From Lampris incognitus (lineage: Eukaryota; Chordata; Actinopteri; Lampriformes; Lampridae): 64,000 bases of DNA. Position 1 is the first letter of the stretch, and each line of letters starts with the position of its first letter. The notes beneath the pieces were generated by a model. That model searched no databases. It was not told where the DNA came from and worked only from the letters and a program-made list of their open reading frames with translations. The stretch lies in NCBI RefSeq assembly GCF_029633865.1, contig NC_079213.1, forward strand, positions 98,290,845-98,354,844. Reading direction: 5' to 3'. Position numbers and translations under genes: made by a program. Shown here in pieces: positions 11,301 to 23,068 of the stretch.

Positions 11301-13785
11301 CTGCACTAGCGCCTCCTCTGGTTGGTTGGGATACCTGTTTGGAGGGGAGGGGAGGGGGAACTGGGGGCAATAGCATGATCCTCCCACGCAACACGTCCCC
11401 CTGGCAAAACTCCTCACTGTCAGGTGAAAAGAAGCGGCTGACAACTCCACGTGTATCGGAGGAGGCATGTGGTAGTCTGCAGCCCTCCCCGGATCGGCAG
11501 AGGGGGTGGAGCAGCGAATGGGACAGCTTGGAAGAGTATGGTAATTGGCCGGATACAATTGGGGAGAAAATGGGGGGGGGGGTCAAAACACTGATGCAGG
11601 GAGCCAGGTATTTGTTAACCATCACCTTCATTTCAATCAAACAGCTGAGACATACTACTTCATATCTCAATGCTCCACATTTAGGTTACCAATCCCTTGT
11701 TGCCTTTAAACCGTTTGTTCTTTTCACAATTAGGACCCAGCTACTGACCCAGCTCCCTCTCGCTGAGTGGTAGGTTCTGTTCAACCCAGTCCTCAGACCG
11801 GCTGAGGGCCAGGCCCATCCCACTGCTGACCATCTGCCCCATGCGGGTTCCCAGGACTGAACTGATGCCTCCGCTGACTGCAGCCCGGGTCAGATCGACA
11901 CCACCCTTCACAGCTCCCATCACAGCTCCAGTCATGGCATCTTTGGCTCCTGCCACTGACTGATACACCATGCCCACTGTGTCTGACACCAACTAAAGAA
12001 AGACAGAAAGCTGATGTGCCATGCTCGAAAAATAAATAGGCAGTATCGTTTTGCTTTTTTGTACTTGAGATTAGGGCTGTGTATTGGCGAGAATCTAGCA
12101 ATACCATACATATCACGATACAGGGGTTACGATTCAATATATCCCGATATACTGCGATACGAAAGGCGATATATTGTGATTTTATAGGCCTGTGTTCTTT
12201 GAGATTATGCTACTTCCTGTCTCAGTTTATATTGTTGCATTGGTTGGAGTGGAAGAGTCAAATGGCTGAAGATAGATGACAACACTGTTATCTAGCGGTC
12301 GTGGGGTTACACACAACACAAAATATTTGTCATGAACCTTTACATGTAAACAATTAAAAACCGATATGGTGGTTTTGAGAATCGATACAGTATCACAAAA
12401 GATAATATCACGATACTCGAGCGTATCGATATTTTCTTACACCCCTACTCGAGATAAGTTTGTTGGGTTTTTTTGCATTACCAATACCATGACAACTGAG
12501 ACAACTGATTGTATGAAGCCCAAGTGAATACAGGGAACAAGTGATTTCATCCTTTCAACAAGGGTTTACTATGTAATTAGAACTTCAAAATTAAAAAAAA
12601 AAGTACAATATACAATTAATGAACAACCCAAATACACAATTCGCAATAAAACATGTAAAACAAACATAGCATTAAACACACTTTTATAAGTTTAGAGACA
12701 TCTTCCAAGACACTGTATATGATTAACTCTGTCTGACCTTGTCTGCTGGCTGATGAAGGATGGTCAGCTTCTCTTCCATCTTGTCAAGTCCCATCATAGC
12801 ATAGTCATTTATTGTGGCAACTGAAAGTAGGCACAGTGGGGGGGGGGATAAATGCTGTAAAGAATTAGAAACAGAACTACAACACCCAAATCCCTTCTAG
12901 TTTTTATTGGATCCACACAAAAATAAGTTGACATTCTAAAACTATAAGAATGAGCCAGAATTTTAATTCAGCTAAGAGGCAAAATTGTTGATGTTATTGG
13001 TGAGAATCTTCCAACAACTGTATCAGAAGATATCGGATGATAGACATCCATATCTAGACTGGGAATAGAATGACCTTTTTAGGGATACAACACTTTATTA
13101 TTAAAAAGGCCTCTTAAGATTAAAATGACTTTAATTGTGTGACTGAAAGAAATCCAATTTCTTCTTTCAGTTATGTTGTATTTCAGGGGTGTTGAAGCTA
13201 ATAAAAGGAATGCTCACATCCCATTTTCGCATCTGTGCTGTGATGTATTCTTGCGCAATTTGCCAAGTGTAGATAATGCCAATAAAGATATTGCATTTTT
13301 TCATTATTTCAAAAATCTTTGGCAGTGAGTAGGACCTACTCTGTGGCTCCAGCATATCCAAAAGAGGTTTGGACCCCGTGGTGGCAGCTGCCCCTAATGT
13401 TCGAACCCCACTCTCTGCAACATCCATCACTCCCTTCAGCAAGGGCACATTGTCCTTCGTGCTGCTGTAGGCACCGGACACCACCTCACAAGCTGAGCTG
13501 ACCAAGGGCAGGTTGCTTACTCTGGACACAACACTCTAAGAAGAGTCAAACAATATTGTTAGGGACCTGAAAACTAGGTACACTTTTCTCATGATTGATT
13601 TTCTGTTTTCTGCGAGGCATTGGTGATTGATTCCCTACACCAACTCCTGAAGGTCACACCAGTTTGTGTTATGGTAGTGTTTCATAACAGGCGTCAGCTG
13701 TGGCCATGGCGCTCACCTGCTGATCTGCATTAGCCTGTTGGGCTGCTGCCACGTCAGTCTCATTAGTCTTCTCACTGTCTGCCAT
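8364..13785 (-). CDS. plin3: Perilipin (perilipin-3/TIP47-like), complete, seven coding exons
   Basis: Coding exons are 13717-13785, 13340-13535, 12738-12820, 11749-11992, 9687-10054, 9196-9414 and 8364-8504 (TAA at 8364-8366). All have GT/AG junctions, the phases agree, and the total is 1320 nt, giving 439 aa, close to human PLIN2 and PLIN3. Residues 24-116 form the PAT domain ([14 protein letters not shown], then [16 protein letters not shown] and MLEPQ). Exon 4 carries the amphipathic 11-mer repeat region ([20 protein letters not shown]) and [15 protein letters not shown]. Exons 5-7 form the C-terminal helical bundle with [10 protein letters not shown] and the family signature [16 protein letters not shown] near residues 410-425. 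Perilipins coat cytosolic lipid droplets and control lipolysis. GVRTL and the FAPQITEK ending favour PLIN3; PLNWLVGPF resembles PLIN2, so the paralogue is less certain than the family. An acceptor at 13807 shows a further upstream untranslated exon that I could not place. Confidence 0.93.
8505..9195. other. perilipin last intron; no element recognised
   Basis: Unique-looking intronic sequence between perilipin coding exons 6 and 7. No coding or repeat signal recognised. Confidence 0.5.
10055..11142. other. perilipin intron 4, distal part; no element recognised
   Basis: Intron sequence with short A-rich and (CAAA)n-like runs near 10440. No coding signal. Confidence 0.5.
11143..11582 (+). mobile_element. 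tRNA-derived SINE (family B), copy 1, in perilipin intron
   Basis: Head GCGTCCGGGTAACGTAGTGG (A-box) and GGTTCGAATCC (B-box). The body includes ACACAATTGGCC, CACTAGCGCCTCCTCTGG and CAGGTGAAAAGAAGCGGC, and the tail is ATTGGGGAGAAAATGGGG. An 8-bp direct repeat TCAAAACA flanks it (11135-11142 and 11583-11590). It lies antisense to the host gene. Confidence 0.85.
12072..12447. mobile_element. hAT-type MITE in perilipin intron
   Basis: Ends TAGGGCTGTGTATTGGC and (reversed) TAGGGGTGTAAGAAAATAT. The body is full of GCGATAC/GTATCGATA motifs typical of fish hAT MITEs. Flanks are CTTGAGAT (12064-12071) and CTCGAGAT (12448-12455), an 8-bp target duplication with one mismatch. Confidence 0.75.
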
Positions 13786-13806
13786 CGTGATCGTCGGCTT
13801 CAATCT

Positions 13807-14303
13807 CTGTGACAAGGAATAAAGAGTGGCTGTAACAAAAAAGATTTAACTCAAGATAGCACGGTTGTCATGATGAAACAGAACATTTTGTCCTCGGCAC
13901 TGAAGATCGGAATATTTTATCTTGTGTAGGAGTAGTGTCTTGTTGGAACTGCAATCACTCTGTCAGTTGGTGTTGTGGAGACGGAGATAACTCAACCATG
14001 TTCATTTCATTTGTCAAACAGCATGACGCAAGATGGATGAAACTCCTCTAGATACAGCGATGCTCCCTTGCCTATAGTTCAAGACACTCAACTATCTTCC
14101 AATTTGATTTTTCCAATCTGAAAATGAAGTATGGTGGGGCTTTGAGTTTCCTCTGTACATCCCACAGTGAAAACATGTTACAATGGAAATTTGAGTATCT
14201 GTAAAGCCTATACAGCATCAGTGTCTAGGCAAAAGTAGTATTTGTTCATGAAAATAAAAGCTAAATGAGGTGAGGTGCATATATGGAGATCCAAGAGTGG
14301 AAA
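13807..14303. other. upstream of perilipin coding start; nothing recognised
   Basis: Follows the acceptor of the start-codon exon, so it is probably an intron in the 5' UTR. No exon or repeat identified. Confidence 0.4.
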
Positions 14304-14316
14304 GAGTCATGGTGAT

Positions 14317-14750
14317 TGGCGTCCGAGTAGCGCAGTGGTCTATTCCGTTGCCTACCAACACGGGGAATCACCGGTTTGAATCCCCGTGTTACCTCCGGCT
14401 TGGTCGGGCATCCCTACAGGCACAATTGGCCATGTCTGCGGGTGGGAAGCAGGATGTGGGTATGTGTCCTGGTCGCTGCACTAGTGCCTCCTCTGGTCGG
14501 TTGGGGCACCTGTTCGGGGGGGAGGGGGAACTGGGGGGAATAGCGTGATCCTCCCACGTGCTACATCCCCCTGGTGAAACTCCTCACCGTCAGGTGAAAA
14601 GAAGCGGCTGACGACTCCACATGTATCGAAGGAGGCATGTGGTAGTCTGCAGCCCTCCCCGGATTGGCAGAGGGGGCGGAGCAGCAACCGGGACAGCTCA
14701 GAAGAGTGGGTAATTGGCCGGATACAATTGGGGAGAAAAAAAAGGGGGGG
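14317..14750 (+). mobile_element. SINE B copy 2, complete with 13-bp target duplication
   Basis: The full family-B structure from GGCGTCCGAGTAGCGCAGTG to the GGGGAGAAAAAAAAG tail. The direct repeat AGTCATGGTGATT is perfect on both sides (14304-14316 and 14751-14763), which proves retrotransposition and fixes both element ends. Confidence 0.92.
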
Positions 14751-14763
14751 AGTCATGGTGATT

Positions 14764-15224
14764 TATATGGAAGAGTTTTCATTTTAGCTGCAATTGAAAT
14801 CACAACAGAGAATTCCAATTGGCTACTAAAGAATGATAACCTGTTGTTGCCAAGGAGAATTTAATGCCAAATTACAAATTAATTTACAGATTTTATTACT
14901 GAATTACAATTGCGCATTAATTCAACTATGCAAAAATATAGGATATTAAAGTGTAGGAATACCTTAACAATTAATTTGACAGGATTTTTATGCATTTTGT
15001 AACGGATGTAAGCCTTGTTTCTGCTGTCAAAGATGATTCTAAAAATTTAAAGACCTTCTTGATATAATGAATTATATGCCACTTCTGGGTTAATTCAAAG
15101 TTTAATTTAACAGACTATAAACAAGAAGGTTTTGGGGCTGCTGCCTGTCCCGCATTCGCTCTTTTTCTCCCAAAGTCTGGTCACACCTCAAGGTCTGGCG
15201 GCCACACCTCATTACTCACATAGG
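14764..15224. other. intergenic or distal intron; nothing recognised
   Basis: AT-rich sequence without coding signal or recognised repeat. Confidence 0.4.
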
Positions 15225-15232
15225 GAAATTGA

Positions 15233-15833
15233 CAGTGGCGGCTGGCCAGTACAGGGCGCTGGGGCGCCGCCCCCTTCAAATATCAAGAGATGAAAATCTA
15301 CTTACATATATTAAATATAATTTAGTTGTATAATGCAAATTATTATGAAACAAAAGTGTTTTTCAGTCTGTGAGCGCCTGTCAGCAGCCATTAGATATTG
15401 GTTCCAAATGGTGTTTGGTTGATTTCTGTCTGAATACATATACTTCCTGGGTGAGGGGCGCTGGCCAAATGATACCTTATGGAAGCCCTGAAACTTTTGG
15501 CGAGCAGGTGACCTGAGGCTGCTGTCTAATTGGTTTCTTCAGATTTTCCAGACACTCCCACTTTTATTGGCAGCGAATAGGTATTGTTTAAATGTTTTTT
15601 GATCTAATGTGATTGGACAATTCTCGTGGCTGTCAATCATGTTCACACTCACTGTGATGCCTCGTCTCGACTGTCAATCATCCACCGTCTACGAACCCTG
15701 ATAAAATCTATAGGCTACATTGTCCTTCTTAATAACTCTGTGCCTGTGTGGACATTAAAGCAGCTGTCAGGTGTGCTGCGCCAAGGTAAATTGCGCCCCA
15801 CCCCCAAAATAATTTTAGCACCAGCCGCCACTG
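15233..15833. mobile_element. hAT-type MITE with perfect TIRs and 8-bp target duplication
   Basis: The terminal repeats CAGTGGCGGCTGG and CCAGCCGCCACTG are perfect 13-bp inverted copies, and GGGCGCTGGGGCGCC / GCGCCCCACCCCC extends the pairing. GAAATTGA is duplicated on both sides (15225-15232 and 15834-15841). An 8-bp duplication with CAG-starting ends is diagnostic of the hAT superfamily. At 601 bp it has no transposase frame and is non-autonomous. Confidence 0.9.
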
Positions 15834-15841
15834 GAAATTGA

Positions 15842-17040
15842 CCGTCTTCCTGACCTCCACAGCATGGTACCCCAGAGTAGAAACATCTCGATAGGTAAAG
15901 TACGTGTCCCACATACCTTGATCACTGCCACAACAGTCATTTCATCGTTTGTTTTTTTTTTAGAGCTCACAACACATGGGTGGCATATTTCCTTGTTCTG
16001 CCACATGGCAGACAGAAAACTGCAGCACAGGTATGCCTGTACAAAGCTCAACCCTCTCCCACATGTCCGCACCAAAGTAATGTAAGCAGTTTACATGTAT
16101 GACCCAATGTACAAGCCATAGCACGCCAAGAAGATAACTCACACTGAAGATGCAGAGGGTAGTCAGTGTAGCCAGCTGTAATCTGCTGCCAAGTCCAAGG
16201 ACAATGCCAGGGCAGAAGAGTCTACAGCGCTCTCCGAGAGTCTGTGTGTGATTGCTGTGGATGGCTTTGCTTCTATGGCGGTGTTGCTAAAGTATCATGC
16301 AGGGCTGTAAAGATGGGTCTCATATCCCCTATGATTGGCAGCTCAAGGCTGTTCTGCAGATCGAACCGCAATGCAGTAACGCAGTTGAAGCCATCTATGA
16401 GTTATACTTTTTTTTCATTTTACACATCCTCTTTGATGGCAGGGCAAGGAATTTAAACAGCTGTGCAAGATCAACGAGATTCTGGTGCTACCGCTCAGGT
16501 GAACCCTAGGTGAACCCTTGAAATAAATCATTATTTGTTGGGAGAGATTTAATGGGCAGGTTTTTATTTCTTTATTTCAATAGTTAATATCTAGAACGTT
16601 TATAACACCAGAGCAAAGTCTGAATTTCCTGATAGCAAGTTTGAGATTAAACCTAAATAAAAAAAATTTTTAGCCATTTTACAGTAGTTTTTCGCTGTAA
16701 TACAACACAAATTAAGCTACCTTAGAGATAGAGAAGATTTGCATTTAGTGACATGTTACTGCACAAAATAAGAGATCGTTTGAGTTCCTCTTGCTTAAGT
16801 GTGGTTGTCACCCAGTAAAGTGGAGCTGCATCAACATTAACCACTCTATTGCTCTGTGTACTAGACTCTGCTCCACACCCCTCAGAGCCAGATAGAGAAC
16901 TATGTAACCTTTGACTGCTGATGTCAAGTTGGTCCATCTCCAGCAGACTTATTGAGACACTTGGCTGCCAGCTAGTCAGGGCAGAGTGTCATAGCTGAGG
17001 CAATCAAGTGTCCTTTGGTAAGTGGGCTATCGAAACCTAT
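15842..17040. other. no gene recognised; one weak protein-like stretch
   Basis: A plus-strand stretch near 16155-16310 reads like decayed coding sequence, with LCVIAVDGFASMAVLLKYHA followed by a stop. I could not tie it to a family. The rest is unremarkable. Confidence 0.3.
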
Positions 17041-17149
17041 TGCTAAACATGGTCTGATAGTTAGCTAGTGAGTATAGCTGGTGAGTAGAAAGAGAGAAGG
17101 TCAGAGATGTCCTGACAAGTTTTGTTTTTCGCTGTGAAGTTTTTCCTCA

Positions 17150-17275
17150 TCCAAATTGAGCGTCTGATGATGGGGGGGAGGTTCCATACATTGCACAAAA
17201 TGCAATGTGATTGTAAAGCCCTCTGGGACTTAATTGCGATTTAGGGCTACACAAATGAGTTTGACTTGACTTGAA
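17150..17275 (+). repeat. L2-like LINE 3' tail fragment
   Basis: Contains GATTGTAAAGCCCTCTGGGA and a GACTTGACTTGA end, a common fish L2-family 3' tail (compare 62130-62357). Confidence 0.55.
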
Positions 17276-18509
17276 AGAAATGAAGAACGAAAGAAAGAAA
17301 GACGTCATTACATTGTAATGTTAATGGAAACAATTGCAGAGAGCAAAAAGCATTGGATTCACAATGAAATTAGTCAGCCTTTCTGGGCCCTCTGAGATAT
17401 TAACGCGAGCAATGTCGACAAGACTTCATTTGTAATTCTGGACAAGATCCACATCTCTCTGCATTAACCACACACCTTTTATCTGCTCAACACAAAAAAA
17501 TAACCTGTGTTCTCATTCATATCTGTCTGAATGAGGCGCAATCTCACGAGTCAGCACAACGTGGAAGAAAACAGCAACTGAACAGCAGGAACTCACTGAC
17601 TGGAGCAAATGATGGGAACAGTACAAATTCAATTAAGATTTCCCTGAACTATTCGTCGGTATTCATTCAAAGGACAGTGTTCGTGGTATCTTCACTGACG
17701 CAGAACATCTCTCGTCTCATCTAAAGATGGCGCATTCCGCCTGTTTCGGCATTCCTGCCTGGGAGCTGTCATCCAAATCCAACATCCAGACTCTTGAACT
17801 CGGGACAACCCTTTTGACCGACGAACTACAACCCCGAAGAACAACTTTAATATACACTGACGGCAGAAAATAACTCTTTCTGAACCTCGCCATTTTCCGT
17901 AGGTTAGCCATCGTGGCATACAGTGTGGTCAAACGCAAGAGTCGTTGATCATAGCGAACTTTATACAACTAAAAAAAAAAGTTGTTAGGTCAGTTAAGGA
18001 AGCACAAAAGACAATAGCCCGTGGGTTCTTCGGTTTAGTAAGACGAATAGATACCGTGCAGTTCAATCATAAGTAAATACATCACAATTTTCGCATATCT
18101 GTCCAATCGGCCACTGACCTCACTGACACGCTGTTGTTATCCTACCGTCCCGTGCGACCTGTTGTAAATAACGCGTTGTGGTCTTGAATAAAGCTCAAAG
18201 GCTGACAACGCATTGTGCAACATCTCTAATCAGAAAGGCGGAGTGTTGTACTGTTGCTAAAAGTTGAACCAATCGTGTTGCTGCACACTGAAACGAAAGC
18301 GATTTGTAGAATTGGGAAATCTGACATGAGACAACTGACCAACGACTATTTGTAAAAATGTGACATGCGTACAACTTGCTGTCAGTTAGTTAATAAAGGA
18401 AAGTGCTTATTAAAAAAAAAAACTGACCAACGACGGCGGGGGGGTCACGTAATACTGAAGTGCCAGGACCTTGGGATTATAAACTTGTGCAGCACTTTGG
18501 TTCAACTGT
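17276..18509. other. no gene recognised; possible distal perilipin promoter area
   Basis: Some CpG enrichment occurs near 17700-18250, but I found no convincing exon. A poly-A run lies near 18411-18421. Confidence 0.3.
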
Positions 18510-18556
18510 GGTTGTTTTAAATGTGCTATATAAATAAACTTGACTTGACTTGGGAT
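18510..18556 (+). repeat. LINE tail remnant (TATAAATAAACTTGACTTGACTT)
   Basis: A short match to the same L2-like tail as at 17250 and 62330: a TATAAATAAA signal followed by TTGACTTGACTT. Confidence 0.5.
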
Positions 18557-18623
18557 GTCAATTCAGACACGCAATCATCCCAAGCGTTAACGTGGCTTTT
18601 GCTCTCTGGCTCCAGGTTTTTGT

Positions 18624-18662
18624 CCCCCCCCCCCCACACACACGCGCGCGCGCGCGCGCGCA
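18624..18662. repeat. compound poly-C / (CA)n / (CG)n microsatellite
   Basis: A C run is followed by ACACACA and then nine CG units. It adjoins the 3' side of the L1 fragment, where fish L1 copies often end in simple repeats. Confidence 0.9.
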
Positions 18663-18689
18663 GCACATTTAGTATACAGAGAACAGTAC

Positions 18690-19140
18690 ACTGAACCAAC
18701 ATAAACAACAAAGGAGCCAGGGGTACATTCCATTCCATTACCATTACATAAAGACATTAAAAGACATACATAAATTAAACGTTTTTACAGCCTTTTTTGT
18801 TTGTAGAAAAAGCAATACGTTTTACGTATTGTTCAATTTCTTTCAAGAAAACAACAAAAAATGTTTTTTTGTTTGTGAATTTGCTTTTGTGAATAAAACA
18901 TGTTGCTAATATTATCAACTGATTTGTTATGAAAGATATTTGTTGCCTTTTTTGTGGGGGGGGCGGTGTTTAGAGAAACCAAATGCTACATTCTCCCATA
19001 ATAAAACAACGTCTTTGAAAAGGTGATCAGTGACAAATCTGCAAAGGTCTTGCCAGAATTTCTTGGTGAGGGAACAGTGCCAGAATAGGTGCAGCACTGT
19101 TTCTGGACGTTCATCACAGAAAGAACAGCTGGTTTTTAAA
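18690..19140 (-). mobile_element. 5'-truncated L1-type LINE (3' end of ORF2)
   Basis: The minus strand encodes CSFCDERPETVLHLFWHC, the zf-RVT motif of fish L1 ORF2, then KKFWQDLCRF and LLWENVAFGFSKH. The usual C-terminal KSKFTNKKTFFVVFLKE and EIEQYVKRIAFSTNKK follow. Stops and indels interrupt it. The 5' truncation is near 19140. Confidence 0.8.
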
Positions 19141-20036
19141 ACTTTTTACATTTCTGCACTGTACATAGTAGCTCCAAGTTCAGAGGGAAACGAGTCACGT
19201 TCACGTTAACTGCAGTTGACGAAATGAACCCTGAGAGGGCAGTCTTTATCCACCGAGTCAGCTTGGCTTTTTTCCCCCCTGCAGCCTCGCCCACTCAGAG
19301 CTGGCCGTTTTTTGGTGCAGAGTGAAAACCTTGTTGCAGATGCATGCAAACTCTCTTGTCATTTAATTTGTGACCCCGTGCGTATGCATAATAAATGTTG
19401 TATCCTTTATTTATTTATATTTTTGGAAATCCTCAAAAAAGGGGTGTAGATGAATAAGCATTGTATTCATGAAATGTGCTTATTGCAATGTCTACTGCAA
19501 TCACTGTTATTCATTTAATAAAGTAAAAAACTTATAATATTCTAAGCTCGGTATCAGAGTGAAAGCTGATGCAACGTCTCCGGCGTGTGTATCATCAGCA
19601 GTGCTTGAACGCTCCAAATTTGTTTGTCAGGCCAGGTTTCATTTCCCCGAGCCCCTCCATTTCATTTGCTGAGGATTTTCCATTTGTAATGAGCTATTAC
19701 CATTTTCATTATGTGCTCCTTTATGCTTTTCCAACCACAGGGCACCAGTGAGAAGAAACAGGTTATCTGGGATAATATCAACATGAGGTTACTTAATAAA
19801 TCCTTTTCAATGTGATTTTGGTGTGGATCTGTACTCATCAAGTTTGAAATGTACTAAGCTTCACTGTCAAAACAGTTCTGGTAATAACAGCGAGATGAGA
19901 GCATGAACATGAACATGTAAACAGGGCGAGAGAAAATATTGTTGGATGGGATAAGGAGCACGGGTGTGGTCTGTACAGAATATGTGTGTGATGGCTCTTC
20001 CTACTCTTCCTACTCTCTTATGAAAGGGTAGATGGT
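19141..20036. other. intergenic; no gene recognised
   Basis: No coding signal or known repeat recognised. Contains an AT-rich stretch near 19400. Confidence 0.4.
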
Positions 20037-20310
20037 AAACGGACTGCATTTATATGGCACTTTCCTAGTCTACCCACCACTCAAAGCGTTTTACAGTGTA
20101 CATCTCACATTCACCCATTCACACACACATTCATACACTGATGGCGGGGGCTGCCATGCAAGGCACCAACCTGCTCATTGGGAGCAGTTAGGGGTTCAGT
20201 GCCTTGCTCAAGGACACTCTAAAATGCTCTGTGGAGGAGCTGGGAATCAAACCATGAACCTTCTGATTACCAGACCTCCCGCTTTACCTCCTGAGCCTTG
20301 CCGTCCCCTC
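20037..20310 (-). mobile_element. tRNA-derived SINE-like fish repeat (family D)
   Basis: Contains TGCCTTGCTCAAGGACACT and GGGAATCAAACCATGAACCT (a B-box in reverse), and ends CCTCCTGAGCCTTGCCGTCC, all typical of a widespread fish short repeat with a tRNA-like promoter on the minus strand. Confidence 0.6.
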
Positions 20311-20420
20311 CGCTGAGCCGCCCTGCTGCAAGGCATGGCTCAGCAGGCCATGGTAACGGATGTAATGCTCCCCTGTACTCCCTTGTACACGCTTTACTTT
20401 TCCTGAAGCACATGTATAGT

Positions 20421-20422
<2 letters not shown>

Positions 20423-20482
<60 letters not shown>
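20423..20482. repeat. (CA)30 microsatellite
   Basis: Uninterrupted CA dinucleotides. Confidence 0.97.
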
Positions 20483-20483
<1 letters not shown>

Positions 20484-20489
20484 CAGATA

Positions 20490-21870
20490 CCCTCCATTTT
20501 CCAAGAATACTGGGCACACGTGCCCTGAAAGCCCTCATCTGTTCCTCCTTAACTTAACTTTAACCTCCGCTCCAGTGGATCCGCTGATTGAGGTCCAAAT
20601 TGTTCTGGATATTGAGTAATTGAAGATTAGCAGATAACAGGAAAAGCCCTCATTTACTCTCTTTCGCTGCCCCCCCCCTCTCTCTTTCGGTCCCCGTCTG
20701 TCTCGCTCGCTTGGGGACATACTTACTATTAAAGATAAGCACAATAAATTGGCACATGATCAGATTTTCAGGGACAAAGACGTTCGCTGTATTTATCGGG
20801 AGGCCTCGGATCCAGCAATGTGTCAAACATACAAAAACTGTTTTTAAAAATTCCCATTTAAGTTTTTTTTCATGCCTTTGTATAGAAATGCTGACATTTC
20901 TAGCTAACTTAGTTAAAAAAAATTGAATAAGACTAAAAAAAAAAGATAAATAAGCGTAGAACAATCACAAGCGCTGCGCCAAGTTCTGCTGAAAAAGCCA
21001 AGTATTGCAAACACACAACAGAGTCAACCGTGCAAAATACATTTCAGACTCAGCATAGCAAAATAAAGCACTGAAACCAAATAGCGATTGAAAACCACAA
21101 CAAACTTAACAAAGAGTCTCACAGGGCCTCCATGAAACATTCAAGTGAGGCTGAATACCGGGCGCAAGCTACGCTTGTGTAGCCCTTCGCAAGGAAGATT
21201 AATTGTTTCAATAAGATGTCCGTCATCATCAAAGAGGCGCTCCTCCAGGATGTGGACCTCGCTAAGCACTGAAAGCAACACTACAATTATAATGTAATGA
21301 AAACCACTCGCTCCGTGTTTGCATGCAGAGCAGATGTCTCAGGTGCGTCGTGCCGAGATGAAAATCGCAAACGTTTCGTTTGACCCGCTGTTTTTACACT
21401 TGCCGTCGTTCCCTCCCTCCCGGCTGACGGCCCGCACTGTCTGTAAGGTCAGAAGCCACAATTGGCTGCAGTTATCATCCACTCCAACATGACCGAGGAG
21501 CGCGGCTTGATTTCATCTCATCAAGAGTATCTGCAGCACGCCGTTGATGGGAATCCTATTTCCAGCATCCTGCAACAAATTTCCGGAGGCTCGCAACACG
21601 AGGTATCGGTAACATACAACATGGCGACATAAATCATCTTGAGGATGAAACGTGATAGGAACTTTTGCCCTTGTGATACACTGGCCAATAGCTTATTAAG
21701 AAGATCTAACCCAGGCTAAACCGATGCAGGAGTAGTACTGCATCATGCAGAAGTGATATAAAGCAGAGAGAGGAGGCTTCCCACGTTGGCAAGCTTTCCA
21801 TTTGTTATCGATATTGTTGCTTATTTTTCCCTAACTGGGACAAAATAGGATACACAGGCCCACATCAATG
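20490..21870. other. intergenic; no gene recognised
   Basis: Mostly unique-looking sequence with poly-C, poly-T and poly-A runs. A 48-codon plus-strand frame from an ATG near 21490 has no recognisable family and is not called. Confidence 0.35.
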
Positions 21871-21873
21871 TGA

Positions 21874-22319
21874 TGGGGTTTTTTTTCTCCCTTTTTCTCC
21901 CCAGTTGTATCGGGCCAATTACCCCACTCTTCCGAGCCATCCCGGTCGGTGCTCCACCCCCTCTGGCCTCTGCTGATCCAGGGAGGGCCTCAGACTACCA
22001 CAAGCCTCCTCCGATACATGTGGAGTCGCCAGCTGCTTCTTTTCACCTGACAGTGAGGAGCTTCATCAGGGGGACGTAGCACGTGGGAGGGTCACGCTAC
22101 CCCCCCCCAGTTCTCCTGCCCCCCCCAAACAGGCACCCCGACCAGAGGAGGCGCTAATGCAGCAACCAGGACACATACCCACATCCGGCTTCCCACCCGC
22201 AGACACGGCCAATTGTGTCAGTAGTGATGCACCACCAAGCCGGAGGTAACACGGGGATTCGAACCAGCGATCCTCGTGTTGGTAGGCAATGGAATAGACC
22301 ACCATACCACCCGGACGCC
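21874..22319 (-). mobile_element. SINE B copy 3
   Basis: Full family-B structure in reverse: tail CTCCCTTTTTCTCCCCAG on the left, head GGCAATGGAATAGACCACC on the right. Imperfect copies of CATCAATGTGATG occur on both sides (near 21864 and 22327), probably an aged target duplication. Confidence 0.85.
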
Positions 22320-22407
22320 TAACACTGCATCAATGTAATGTTGGCACACGCATCCTCTTTTGTTAAACTGAGTATTCCTTGACACTTACTGATAAATCTA
22401 AAAGTGC

Positions 22408-22766
22408 TATCCATCCATCCATCCATCCATCCATCCACCCATCCATTATCCGAACCACCTATCCTGCTCTCAGGGTCGCGGGGATGCTGGAGCCTATCCT
22501 AGCAGTCACTGGGCGGCAGGTGGGGAGACACCCTGGACAGCCCACCAGGCCATCACACAGAGCTGACACACACACTCATTCACACCTAGGGACAATTTAG
22601 TATGGCTGATTCACCTGACCTACATGTCTTTGGACTGTGGGAGGAAACCGGAGCACCCGGAGGAAACCTACGCAGACACGGGGACAACATGCAAACTCCC
22701 CACAGAGGACGACCCGGGATGACCCCCAAGGCGACCACAATAACCACTGCGCCACCGTGCCGCCCC
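22408..22766 (-). mobile_element. SINE A copy 2 (long-tail form)
   Basis: The left end is an (ATCC)n run followed by ATCCGAACCACCTATCCTGC. The right end holds the head with GCGCCACCGTGCCGCCCC in reverse. The tRNA-like head is rearranged, since its B-box is largely missing. Confidence 0.8.
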
Positions 22767-23025
22767 TGATAGCGGTATTATTATCAATTATCATTAACAA
22801 TCAAAGATAATGGCAGTTTGAAGTTTCGATCTCCCTGTCTTAAAGTTTCTTTATCTGTCCATCTTAGCGTGCTGTTATCCCAGAATAGCATAAAAATCTG
22901 TCTGTCCCTACTCGACGAACACGCAGATAAGGGAGTGGAAACATTTCAGTATGTTATTTGCCAGTACAATACTCAATGCGTGTGAATATTTTAATGTAGA
23001 GACCACCTACGTATCTGATGTTTTT

Positions 23026-23068
23026 CCCATCCATCCATCCATTATCTTAACCGCTTATCCTGCTCTTT
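23026..23068 (-). repeat. SINE A tail fragment
   Basis: CATCCATCCATCCATTATC then ACCGCTTATCCTGCTC, the 3' end of SINE A only. Confidence 0.65.

Noticed and set aside
14317..14420. Possible functional tRNA genes (A- and B-boxes in SINE heads; same for the other SINE copies)
   Set aside because: No full cloverleaf with paired acceptor stem; the boxes belong to SINE promoters with long non-tRNA bodies and target duplications.
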